Origin: Spirilliplanes yamanashiensis
Lineage (GTDB): Bacteria; Actinomycetota; Actinomycetes; Mycobacteriales; Micromonosporaceae
Reading direction: 5' to 3'
Length of the DNA stretch: 64,000 nt
Assembly (NCBI RefSeq): GCF_016863475.1
Contig: NZ_BOOY01000006.1
Span: 124,001 to 188,000, forward strand
Shown here in pieces: positions 44,411-51,999 of the stretch. The translations under genes and the position numbers were made by a program. Numbering within the stretch: position 1 is the stretch's first letter; every line of letters starts with the position of its first letter. The notes beneath the pieces were generated by a model. That model was given only the letters and a program-made list of their open reading frames with translations, searched no databases and was not told the origin of the DNA.

Positions 44411-45873
44411 AGCAGCTCCTGACCGCTGACGGCCCAGTGGCCGGCGCTCATCTTGGCGAGGGTCTCGCGCCACTCGCTGCTCGCCTTGCTGTCGGCGACG
44501 ACCCCGGCGGACGCGCGGGTGGTGTAGGTGTCGCCGCGGCGGAACACGGTGCGGATGCAGAGCCCGAGGTTGACCCGGCCGCCGAAGTCGATGAGCCCGA
44601 ACACCCCGGCGTACAGGCCGCGGCGGCTCGTCTCGATCGACTCGATGATCTCCATCGCGCGGATCTTCGGGGTGCCGGTCATGGTGCCGGCGGGGAAGGT
44701 GGCGGCGATGACGTCGTAGGCGTCGACGCCGTCCGCGCGCCGCCCCGACACCGTGGACACCAGGTGGAACACGTGTGAGAAGTCCTGCACGGCCAGCATC
44801 TCGTCCACCGTGACGGTGCGCGCCCGGGAGAACTTCGCCAGGTCGTTGCGGCACAGGTCGACGAGCATCACGTGCTCGGCGATCTCCTTCTCGTCGGCCG
44901 ACAGAGCGGCGACGCGCTGCGCGTTGTCGGCCGCTTCGGCGCCGCGCGGGGCGGTGCCGGCGATGGGCCGCATGCTCACGGCGTCGCCCTCGACCCGGAC
45001 GAACAGCTCCGGGCTCGCGCCGATCACGGTGCAGCCGGCCAGCGGCAGCAGGCACATGTACGGCGACGGGTTGCGCAGCCGCAGCCGCCGGTAGACGGTC
45101 AGCTCGTCGACGGCGCTGCGGGTGCTGATCTCGTGGCCGATCTGCACCTGGTAGATGTCGCCGACGGCGATGTGCCGCAGGCAGGTGTCGACGTCGGCGG
45201 CGAACCGCTCCGGGTCGGTGCTGTCGTGCACGGACAGCGGCGCGGGCACCTCCGGCAGCGACGCGTCCGCGGCGGGGGCGGCGTCGACGACCGCGGCCAG
45301 CGCCGCCGCGTCGAGCGGCGCCCAGCCGGGGGCGTCGTTGAGGACCAGTTCGGCCGAGCCGTGCCGCAGGTCGAAGACGGCGTACCCGCGCGGCAGCACC
45401 AGGGTCACCTCGGCGGTGCGGCCGTCGCCGGGGATGAGCCGCGGCAGCCGCTCGATGTAGCGCACGGTGTCGTAGCCGAAGAAGGCGAGGAAGCCGAACG
45501 TGACGGCCGCGCCGGGCGCGGCGTCGACGGCGAACAGGCCCTGCACGGCCCGCAGGAACGGCCAGAGCGCGTCGTCGCCGGTGAGCCGGCCGTCGCGCAG
45601 CAGCCCGGCCTCGGCGCCGGCCCGCTCGACGGCGGCGGCGACCACGGCGTCGCCGCTGACGGCGACCACCCCGTCGGTGATGGTCACCTCGGCCAGCGGG
45701 GCGAACGGCACCACCGCGGAGCGGCGGTCGGCGGCCGGGCCGTCGAGCGACTCGAGGAGGAACACCTCCGCCTCGCCGAGGTGGGCGCGCAGCGCGAGGA
45801 ATGCGGCGAAAGGATCGGTGCCGTTCAGTGGTGTACGGCTATTCGTGACGGGAATTGGTGCGCCTTCCGGCAT
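44407..45873 (-). CDS. trpE: Anthranilate synthase component I-like (TrpE/ADIC synthase family)
   Basis: A 488-residue chorismate-utilising enzyme. Motifs PIAGTAPRG, DEKEIAEHVMLVDLCRNDL and FPAGTMTGTPKIRAMEII are complete. It makes anthranilate, or 2-amino-2-deoxyisochorismate if the lyase step is lost; this cannot be told by eye. The N-terminal LLES motif and NPSPYM, which form the tryptophan feedback site in TrpE, are present, so it may still be inhibited by tryptophan. ATG at 45873 is chosen because it sits after GGGG and gives the usual length; the longer frame adds 39 residues of promoter sequence. First gene of operon D. Confidence 0.92.
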   Translation of the reverse strand: MPEGAPIPVTNSRTPLNGTDPFAAFLALRAHLGEAEVFLLESLDGPAADRRSAVVPFAPLAEVTITDGVVAVSGDAVVAAAVERAGAEAGLLRDGRLTGDDALWPFLRAVQGLFAVDAAPGAAVTFGFLAFFGYDTVRYIERLPRLIPGDGRTAEVTLVLPRGYAVFDLRHGSAELVLNDAPGWAPLDAAALAAVVDAAPAADASLPEVPAPLSVHDSTDPERFAADVDTCLRHIAVGDIYQVQIGHEISTRSAVDELTVYRRLRLRNPSPYMCLLPLAGCTVIGASPELFVRVEGDAVSMRPIAGTAPRGAEAADNAQRVAALSADEKEIAEHVMLVDLCRNDLAKFSRARTVTVDEMLAVQDFSHVFHLVSTVSGRRADGVDAYDVIAATFPAGTMTGTPKIRAMEIIESIETSRRGLYAGVFGLIDFGGRVNLGLCIRTVFRRGDTYTTRASAGVVADSKASSEWRETLAKMSAGHWAVSGQELL

Positions 45874-46065
45874 GTGCGTACCCCAGTGATCTGCGACGGG
45901 TGGCGGTTCGTTGCACAGCCTGTCGCCGTCGCACCGGCATTGCCCGGTCCAAACACCGGATAAGTGGACTGCCGTTTCCCCGGAACCCATTCCGCGCCCA
46001 TTTCGGGCGCCGGAACTGGGGTACGGTCTCGGCGATTCACCGCCTTTTGTCGAGGGAGTTCTCCG
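45874..46065. promoter_or_regulatory. Divergent promoter region trpE operon / lysE
   Basis: 192 bp, less GC-rich than its surroundings, between two divergent start codons. It must contain both promoters. No tryptophan-codon leader, T-box or terminator-antiterminator pair is apparent, and no convincing TTGCG heptamer pair was found. Confidence 0.45.
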
Positions 46066-46704
46066 GTGCCCACGTGGTCAATGGTGCTGCTGTTCGCCGT
46101 CAGCGCGTCGGCGCTGATCGTCATCCCCGGGCCGAACATGATCTACATCGTCACGCGCACCATCGACCAGGGCCGGCGCGCGGGCGTCGCGTCCGCGTTC
46201 GGGGTCGAGACGGGCACGCTCGTGCACGTGGTGCTCGCGGTCGTCGGCATCTCCACGCTCATCGCCGCGTCGCCGGTCGCGTTCACCGTCGTGCGCTACC
46301 TCGGCGCCGCGTACCTGTGCTACCTGGGGGTGCAGGCGCTGCGCCGGCGCCCGCCCGCGGACCTGCCGGAGGGCGACCGGCCGCCGCGCACGCTGCGGCA
46401 GTCGTTCACCGACGGGCTGGTGGTGAACGTGCTCAACCCGAAGGTCGGCCTGTTCTTCCTGGCGTTCCTGCCGCAGTTCGTCGACGCCGACCGCGGCCCG
46501 GCGGCGTTGCAGACGCTCGTCCTCGGCGTGGTGTTCTTCCTGATCGCGCTGGCCCTCGACCTGGGCTACGCCTTCGGCTCGGCGGCGCTGCGCGGCTGGC
46601 TGAACCGGCGCAGCCGGCTGCTGCGCCGGCAGAACCAGATCGCCGGGGGCGTCTACCTGACCCTCGGCGTGGCGGCGGCGCTGACCGGCGGTCAGTCGGC
46701 GTAG
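46066..46704 (+). CDS. LysE/RhtB-family amino-acid exporter
   Basis: A 212-residue membrane protein with about six segments and the family start IPGPNMIYIVTRTIDQGRRAGVASAFG. It would export an amino acid or derivative. GTG at 46066 follows GAGGGAG; the longer frame has no such site. It is divergent from trpE and converges on the UbiD gene with a 13-bp overlap. An amino-acid-like pathway product or intermediate is a reasonable cargo. Confidence 0.88.
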   Translation: MPTWSMVLLFAVSASALIVIPGPNMIYIVTRTIDQGRRAGVASAFGVETGTLVHVVLAVVGISTLIAASPVAFTVVRYLGAAYLCYLGVQALRRRPPADLPEGDRPPRTLRQSFTDGLVVNVLNPKVGLFFLAFLPQFVDADRGPAALQTLVLGVVFFLIALALDLGYAFGSAALRGWLNRRSRLLRRQNQIAGGVYLTLGVAAALTGGQSA

Positions 46705-48074
46705 CTGCGCGCGGCCTCGCCGCGCAGGGCGAACGGCACGGTGGCGTCGACGAACGTGCGCCCCGCCCCGCCGTCGGCGCCGCGCTCGCGGGCCCACGCG
46801 GCGCCCTGCGACGGGTCCATGCCCAGCGGCGTGAAGCCGCCCCAGGTGTGGCAGTCGACGCCCAGGTTGGCGCGGGTGGTGGCGGCCCAGAGCACGTCCT
46901 CGGCGCTGTGCGGGTCGACGTCGTCGTCCACCGCCACCACGGTCTTGACGAACGGGTGGGCGGCCAGCACGTCGCGGGCGACCAGCCGGGCGGCGCCGTC
47001 GTCGGCGGCGCGGCGCTTGCGCACGGCCACCACCAGCAGCAGCATCCCGCCGCCGGCGGGCGGGAAGGCCAGGTCGGCGACCACGTCCCAGTGCGGACCC
47101 GCGGCGGACAGGGCCACGCTGAGCGCCCCGGCCAGGCCGAGGATCACGGACTGCTCGCGGCCGGGTCCGACCACCGTCTGCAGGTACGCGTCGCGGCGCC
47201 GGGTCACCGCCGCCACCGTCAGCACGGGTACGGCGTCGTGGGCGCGGCCGTCGTAGCCGAGGAACTCGGGCAGCGACCCGCCCAGCGCGCGGCCCGGCAG
47301 GCACTCGGGCGCGGTGGCCGCGCCGAGGCGGCCTTCCAGCACGATCTCGGCGTCGGCCGGCACCGGGGCGGGCCCGCTCACCCCCGCGGCCATCCGGACC
47401 GGGGCCTGCGCGAGCGCCCCCGCCACGGCCAGCTTGGCGGTGCCGGCGGGCAGGAACCGGGAGCCGAGCGCCGCGGCGATCATGACGGCCGGTGGGACGC
47501 CGATGCCGACCGACACGGGCAGGTCGCGCCCGGCGGCGACGGCGCGGGCGTGCAGGTCGCGCAGCTGCCGCCCCGGCACCATCCACACCGTGAGGGTGTC
47601 CGGGCCGGTGCGCAGCATGCGGTGCGCCGACAGCGCGGTCTCGCCGGTCTCCGGGTCGCGGGCGAAGATCACGCCCGCGGTGACGAACGGGCCGGCGTCG
47701 CGGGGGGTGGCCACGCCCAGCGGCAGCCCGCCCAGCGCGGCGCCGTCCTCGACGACCTCCTGGCAGGGCGGCGCCGGGCAGCGCTCGGGGGCGCGCGCGC
47801 CGGCCAGCAGCGCGGCCGCGGCGGCCGGGGTCGCGCGCGGCGGCAGCCCGGGCAGCCAGCCGCGCACCCGGCCCGCGTCGCCGTACGCGCCGACCAGCAC
47901 GTTGCCCGGGTAGACGACGACGGGCTCGGGCCCGCCGCGGCCGGTGGCCGGCACGCCGGCGTGCCGCCGCACGTAGTCGGCGGCGATCGCGTCGGGGTCG
48001 GCCGGGGACGCCGGCCGGTGGATGGGCCCGGCGGCGAGCAGGTCGCGCAGGGCGGCGGGGGCGGGACTGTCCAC
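46692..48074 (-). CDS. UbiD-family prenylated-FMN decarboxylase
   Basis: A 460-residue UbiD-type (de)carboxylase. Recognisable are ISVGIGVPPAVMIAA-type glycine/alanine stretches, the ERCPAPPCQEVV region, the IVLEGRL metal-region motif and the C-terminal VDCHTWGGFTPLGMD. UbiD enzymes decarboxylate aryl, alpha,beta-unsaturated or heteroaromatic acids with prFMN made by UbiX; no UbiX is in the window. Pyrrole-2-carboxylate, indole-carboxylate and anthranilate-type acids are family substrates and fit the cluster. GTG at 48074 has GGTGG upstream; GTG at 48086 is an alternative. Confidence 0.85.
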   Translation of the reverse strand: MDSPAPAALRDLLAAGPIHRPASPADPDAIAADYVRRHAGVPATGRGGPEPVVVYPGNVLVGAYGDAGRVRGWLPGLPPRATPAAAAALLAGARAPERCPAPPCQEVVEDGAALGGLPLGVATPRDAGPFVTAGVIFARDPETGETALSAHRMLRTGPDTLTVWMVPGRQLRDLHARAVAAGRDLPVSVGIGVPPAVMIAAALGSRFLPAGTAKLAVAGALAQAPVRMAAGVSGPAPVPADAEIVLEGRLGAATAPECLPGRALGGSLPEFLGYDGRAHDAVPVLTVAAVTRRRDAYLQTVVGPGREQSVILGLAGALSVALSAAGPHWDVVADLAFPPAGGGMLLLVVAVRKRRAADDGAARLVARDVLAAHPFVKTVVAVDDDVDPHSAEDVLWAATTRANLGVDCHTWGGFTPLGMDPSQGAAWARERGADGGAGRTFVDATVPFALRGEAARSYAD

Positions 48075-48099
48075 TGTGGCGGCCACCGGAGGTGTGGGT

Positions 48100-48133
48100 G
48101 CGGGCCGCGCCCCGGGGGGTGGGCGCGGCCCGC
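48100..48133 (-). terminator. Strong hairpin between trpB-like and ubiD-like genes
   Basis: A 13-bp perfect inverted repeat (48100-48112 with 48121-48133; 8-nt loop) begins 19 bp after the TrpB2 stop. It should reduce read-through into ubiD, so ubiD may be expressed at a lower level than the first two genes of operon E. Confidence 0.7.
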
Positions 48134-48151
48134 GTGGGAGGGCGGGAACGG

Positions 48152-49531
48152 TCAGGCGTCGAGCAGGGCGGGGCGCTCCTGGGCGGGCAGGTTCGTCAGC
48201 GCCGCCTCGACGCCGGCGGCGTCGTAGATGTCGTCCTCGAGCGTGCCCGCGAGGGCCTGCTCGTAGGCGGCCAGGTCGAAGTGGCCGTGGCCCGACAGTC
48301 CGAACAGGATGGTGCGCGGGCGGCCCTCCTCCTTCGCGGCGAGCGCCTCGGCGATCGCGCCGCGGATGGCGTGGGTCGACTCCGGCGCCGGCACGATGCC
48401 CTCGTTGCGGGCGAATAGGATGCCCGCCTCGAAGCAGGCCCGCTGGCGCAGCGCCACCGGCTCGATCAGGCCGGCCTCGACGGCGGAGCTGACCAGCGGC
48501 GACATGCCGTGGTAGCGCAGGCCGCCGGCGTGCATGCTGGGCGGGACGAAGTCGTTGCCCAGGGTGTGCATGCGGAACAGCGGGGAGAAGCCGCCGCTGT
48601 CGCCGAAGTCGAACGCGAGCCGGCCCCGGGTCAGCGTCGGGCAGGCGGCGGGTTCGGCGGCCACCACCCGCACCCGGCGGCCGCCGCGCAGCTGCTCGCC
48701 GATGAACGGGAACGTCAGGCCGCCCAGGTTGCTGCCGCCGCCGGCGCAGCCGACCACGACGTCCGGGTAGTCGTCGGCCAGCGCCATCTGCGCCAGCGCC
48801 TCCTGGCCGATGACGCTCTGGTGCAGCAGCACGTGGTTGAGCACGCTGCCGCCCGCGTAGTTGACGTGCGGGTTGTGGAAGGCGATCTCCATCGCCTCGC
48901 CGGTGGCGATGCCCAGGCTGCCGGGGTGCTCGGCCCGCTCGGCGAGCCGCTTGCGGCCGGTCTCGGTGTCCTCGCTGGGGCTGGGCACGCAGGTGGCGCC
49001 GTAGGTCTCCATCAGCAGGCGCCGGTACGGCTTCTGGTGGAAGCTGGCGCGGACCATGTAGACCCGCACGTCGACGCCGAAGTACGCCCCGGCGAACGAC
49101 AGCGAGGAACCCCACTGCCCGGCGCCGGTCTCGGTGACCAGCTGCGTGATGCCGGCGGCCTTGTTGTAGTACACCTGCGGGATCGCGGTGTTCGGCTTGT
49201 GACTGCCGGCGGGCGAGCCGCCCTCGTACTTGTAGTAGATGCGCGCCGGGGTGTCGAGCGCGCGCTCCAGGCGGCGGGCCCGCACCAGCGGCGACGGCCG
49301 CCACTGGGTGTAGATCTGGCGGACCTCGTCGGGGATCTCGACGTAGCGCTCGGTGCTCAGCTCCTGCTCGGCGATGTCCCGGCAGACGAACGGCAGCAGG
49401 TCGTCCACGGTGATGTCGGCGCCGGTGCCGGGATTCCGCTTGGGCGCCAGCTCGGGCAGGTCGGCCGCGAGGTTGTACCAGGCGGTCGGGGTGTCCTCGT
49501 CGGCGAGCAGGTACTTGGTGCGCTCGATCAT
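48152..49531 (-). CDS. trpB: Tryptophan synthase beta chain, TrpB2 type
   Basis: A 459-residue PLP enzyme of the TrpB2 subgroup, longer than standard TrpB. The PLP lysine is Lys112 in GSHKPNTA, the substrate motif ETGAGQWGSSL is intact, and GCAGGGSNLGG binds the cofactor phosphate. TrpB2 enzymes join indole or related nucleophiles to serine or phosphoserine, usually without TrpA. It is encoded apart from trpA-like, and its ATG overlaps the transglutaminase-like stop by one base. A role in making a tryptophan analogue from a modified indole or pyrrole is inferred. Confidence 0.93.
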   Translation of the reverse strand: MIERTKYLLADEDTPTAWYNLAADLPELAPKRNPGTGADITVDDLLPFVCRDIAEQELSTERYVEIPDEVRQIYTQWRPSPLVRARRLERALDTPARIYYKYEGGSPAGSHKPNTAIPQVYYNKAAGITQLVTETGAGQWGSSLSFAGAYFGVDVRVYMVRASFHQKPYRRLLMETYGATCVPSPSEDTETGRKRLAERAEHPGSLGIATGEAMEIAFHNPHVNYAGGSVLNHVLLHQSVIGQEALAQMALADDYPDVVVGCAGGGSNLGGLTFPFIGEQLRGGRRVRVVAAEPAACPTLTRGRLAFDFGDSGGFSPLFRMHTLGNDFVPPSMHAGGLRYHGMSPLVSSAVEAGLIEPVALRQRACFEAGILFARNEGIVPAPESTHAIRGAIAEALAAKEEGRPRTILFGLSGHGHFDLAAYEQALAGTLEDDIYDAAGVEAALTNLPAQERPALLDA

Positions 49532-50229
49532 CACAGGCTCCTCGGGGAAATGGCGTCCGACACCAGCGAGGAACCGCCGCGGAACGAGGTGGCTCCGGCG
49601 AACATTGCGGGGTGCTGGCGGCGCATGCCGTCGATGATGGTGCGGTACGGCAGGTCGTCGAAATCGCCGTGGAACCGCACGAATTCCATGTGCTTGCGGC
49701 CGATCCCGTCGAATGGGTGGTGCATGCTGTCGGTGCGCCCGTCGAATTCCAGCGGCTCCATGTCGTAGAGCCGGCAGAGGCGGCGGTTGAACACCGGCGT
49801 GGCCCGGATCCACCGGTCGGCCGGGCGCAGCACCGTGAGGGTGTGGTAGTGGAAGACGTCGCCGACCATGCGCTTGAGCTGCGGCGACACCAGGTGGTTG
49901 CGGACGTCGGTGATCATCAGCCGGCTGGGGATGCCGACGGCGCGCAGGGCGGCCGCGTACAGCACCGACTTGTGGATGCACATTCCCTTGCGGACGGTCG
50001 CCACCGTGCTGGCCGTGAGGCCGTCCTCGGACAGGTCGGCGCCGTAGATCTCGTAGCGGATGTCGTCGCGGACGGCGTAGTAGAGCTGCACGGCGCGGCG
50101 GACCGGGTCGGGCTCGCGGTCGGCTCCGGTGGCGGCCACGAAGTCGCGGACGGCGGTGCTGCGGTGGTCGATGGACCGGGTGTGCGCCAGTTCGGCGGGC
50201 TCGACCGCCAGTGCGCCGATCGGGTTCAA
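49531..50229 (-). CDS. Transglutaminase-like cysteine protein
   Basis: A 232-residue transglutaminase-core protein. The nucleophile Cys lies in KGMCIHKSVLYAAALRAVGIPSRL and the His in FHYHTLTVL. The usual Asp after the tryptophan (W..xDPT) seems to be replaced (RWIRATPVFN), so the triad may be incomplete or altered. The C-terminus (about 170-232) is rich in His/Arg and Phe. Start is TTG at 50229, supported by GGAGGA 4 nt upstream; no ATG or GTG suits. Relatives in antibiotic clusters form amide bonds (AdmF in andrimid). Coupling to TrpB2 suggests it acts on the same amino acid. Confidence 0.75.
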   Translation of the reverse strand: MNPIGALAVEPAELAHTRSIDHRSTAVRDFVAATGADREPDPVRRAVQLYYAVRDDIRYEIYGADLSEDGLTASTVATVRKGMCIHKSVLYAAALRAVGIPSRLMITDVRNHLVSPQLKRMVGDVFHYHTLTVLRPADRWIRATPVFNRRLCRLYDMEPLEFDGRTDSMHHPFDGIGRKHMEFVRFHGDFDDLPYRTIIDGMRRQHPAMFAGATSFRGGSSLVSDAISPRSL

Positions 50230-50535
50230 CGGGTCCTCCGGGGGAGAAGGGGACGGTCCGTGCTGACCACTGGTTCGCTCCGCTCTGTCACCGGACGATT
50301 ACTAACATGTCCGTCGATCACCGGGCAAGGCCCGCCGAATTGCTTCAAAGTCGAAGCGAAACAATTCTGGAATTCCGATCGTCGTGCATTAACCAACCGT
50401 TTGCCGGTGGTTTGCGAGGTTGCTGCGCTTTGCTCCGGCTCTCGGGTGGTCTCCGACCGAGGACGACCGTTGCCCCGTTCGATGCATTAGCCTGACCGAA
50501 TCGTTGATCAGCGACCCGGGCCAACGGAGTGATAA
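50230..50535. promoter_or_regulatory. Divergent control region, transglutaminase-trpB operon / MocR regulator
   Basis: 306 bp, AT-rich around 50330-50400. It holds an inverted repeat GCTTC(6)GAAGC at 50342-50357 flanked by AATTG (50338-50342) and CAATT (50362-50366), a candidate MocR operator. Downstream on the plus strand GTTTGCC/GTTTGCG (50399-50416) repeats at 11-bp pitch, weakly similar to the SARP boxes. Confidence 0.5.
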
Positions 50536-51987
50536 GTGGACCGAAATCTCGGCATTCCCGACGTCGTCGAGCTGTTGGGCGACTGGGCCGTGGGGCGGGG
50601 GCCGATCTATCGACGATTGGCCGAATCGCTCGAGCGGATCATCCGAGAAGGCGGTCTCCATCCGGGTGACCCCCTACCACCCGAACGGCCATTCGCCCGC
50701 GCGCTCGCCGTCAGCCGCGCCACCGTTGTCAGCGCCTACGACCGGCTCCGCGAACGCGGCATCGTCGACAGCCGGCAGGGCAGCGGCACCCGCGTCAACC
50801 GGTTCGCCGCCCCCCTGCGCCAGCCGCTCGACGGCCGGGTCACCGGCGGGCGGGCCACCTCCCTGCTCCAGCGCATGATCGACGGCCCCACCGAGGTCAT
50901 CTCCCTGACCCGCGCCGTCGACGCCGCCGCACCCGAGGTCGGCACCGTGCTGCAGGAGGTCGTCGACACCGACCTCGGCGAACTGCTCAAGGACACCGGC
51001 TACCGCCCCGCCGGCCTGCCCGCCCTGCGTGCCGCCGTCGCCGACCAGTACGGCAGCCAGGGCCTGCCCACCACCCCCGACCAGGTGCTGATCACCTCCG
51101 GCACCCAGCAGGCCCTCAACCTCATCTCCACCATGTACATCCGCCGCGGCACCAGCGTCATGGTGGAATCACCGAGCTGGCCCGGCTGCCTCGACGCGTT
51201 CCGCGCCGCCAAGGCCCGCCTGCTCGGCGTCCCCCTCGACGACGAGGGCATCGACCTGCGCATCGCCCGCCAGGTCATGGCCGAGCACCAGCCGGTGCTC
51301 ATGTTCGTCATGCCGACCTACCACAACCCGACCGGCCTGCTCATGACCGGCCGCCGCCGCGCCCACCTCGCCGACCTCGCCGCCCAGCACAACGTCGTCA
51401 TCGTCGAGGACAACAACTTCCTGCCCCCGGACGGCCCCGACGGCGCCCCCGGCCCCGCCCCCATCGCCGCGTACGGCAGCTCCGACGCCCAGGTGCTCAC
51501 CACCGGCACCCTCACCAAACTCGTCTGGGGTGGCCTGCGCATCGGCTGGCTGCGCGGCCCCGCCGAACTCATCGAACGCCTCGCCCGCCTCAAGGCCATG
51601 GCCGACCTCGGCAACCCCTTCGTCGACCAGGCCGTCGCCGCCCGCCTCATGCCCCGCCTGCCCGCCATCGCCGCCCGCCGCCTCACCGAGGCCCGCGGCC
51701 GCATGGAACTGGTCGGCTCCCTCATCGCCGAGAAACTGCCCGAGTGGCAGTGGCGGATGCCGGCGGGCGGGTCGGCGCTGTGGGTGCGGCTGCCGGGCGC
51801 GGACACCCGGGCGTTCGCCCAGGTCGCCCTCCGCCACGGCATCGAGGTGGTGCCGGGCGCGTCGATGGACTCCAGCGGCCGCCACGACGACCACATCCGG
51901 GTGCCGTGCGTCCACCCGGAGGACGTCCTGGTCGAGATGGTCGACCGCCTGGAGAACGCCTGGCGCGACGCGGCCATGGCCCGCTGA
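50536..51987 (+). CDS. MocR/PdxR-type GntR regulator with aminotransferase domain
   Basis: A 483-residue fusion. Residues 15-90 form a GntR winged helix (GPIYRRLAESLERIIREGGLHPGDPLPPER, followed by RERGIVDSRQGSGTRV). Residues about 120-470 form a fold-type I aminotransferase domain with the PLP lysine in TGTLTKLVWGGLRIGW. Members sense PLP-bound amino acids or amines and often control a divergent gene. Here the divergent operon contains the PLP enzyme TrpB2. GTG start with GGAG 7 nt before it. Confidence 0.93.
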   Translation: MDRNLGIPDVVELLGDWAVGRGPIYRRLAESLERIIREGGLHPGDPLPPERPFARALAVSRATVVSAYDRLRERGIVDSRQGSGTRVNRFAAPLRQPLDGRVTGGRATSLLQRMIDGPTEVISLTRAVDAAAPEVGTVLQEVVDTDLGELLKDTGYRPAGLPALRAAVADQYGSQGLPTTPDQVLITSGTQQALNLISTMYIRRGTSVMVESPSWPGCLDAFRAAKARLLGVPLDDEGIDLRIARQVMAEHQPVLMFVMPTYHNPTGLLMTGRRRAHLADLAAQHNVVIVEDNNFLPPDGPDGAPGPAPIAAYGSSDAQVLTTGTLTKLVWGGLRIGWLRGPAELIERLARLKAMADLGNPFVDQAVAARLMPRLPAIAARRLTEARGRMELVGSLIAEKLPEWQWRMPAGGSALWVRLPGADTRAFAQVALRHGIEVVPGASMDSSGRHDDHIRVPCVHPEDVLVEMVDRLENAWRDAAMAR

Positions 51988-51999
51988 CCGCGCCGGCGC

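Noticed and set aside
45874-46065. A trp attenuator or T-box before trpE
   Set aside because: The upstream frame has only scattered Trp codons, and no alternative hairpins or T-box-like sequence was seen.
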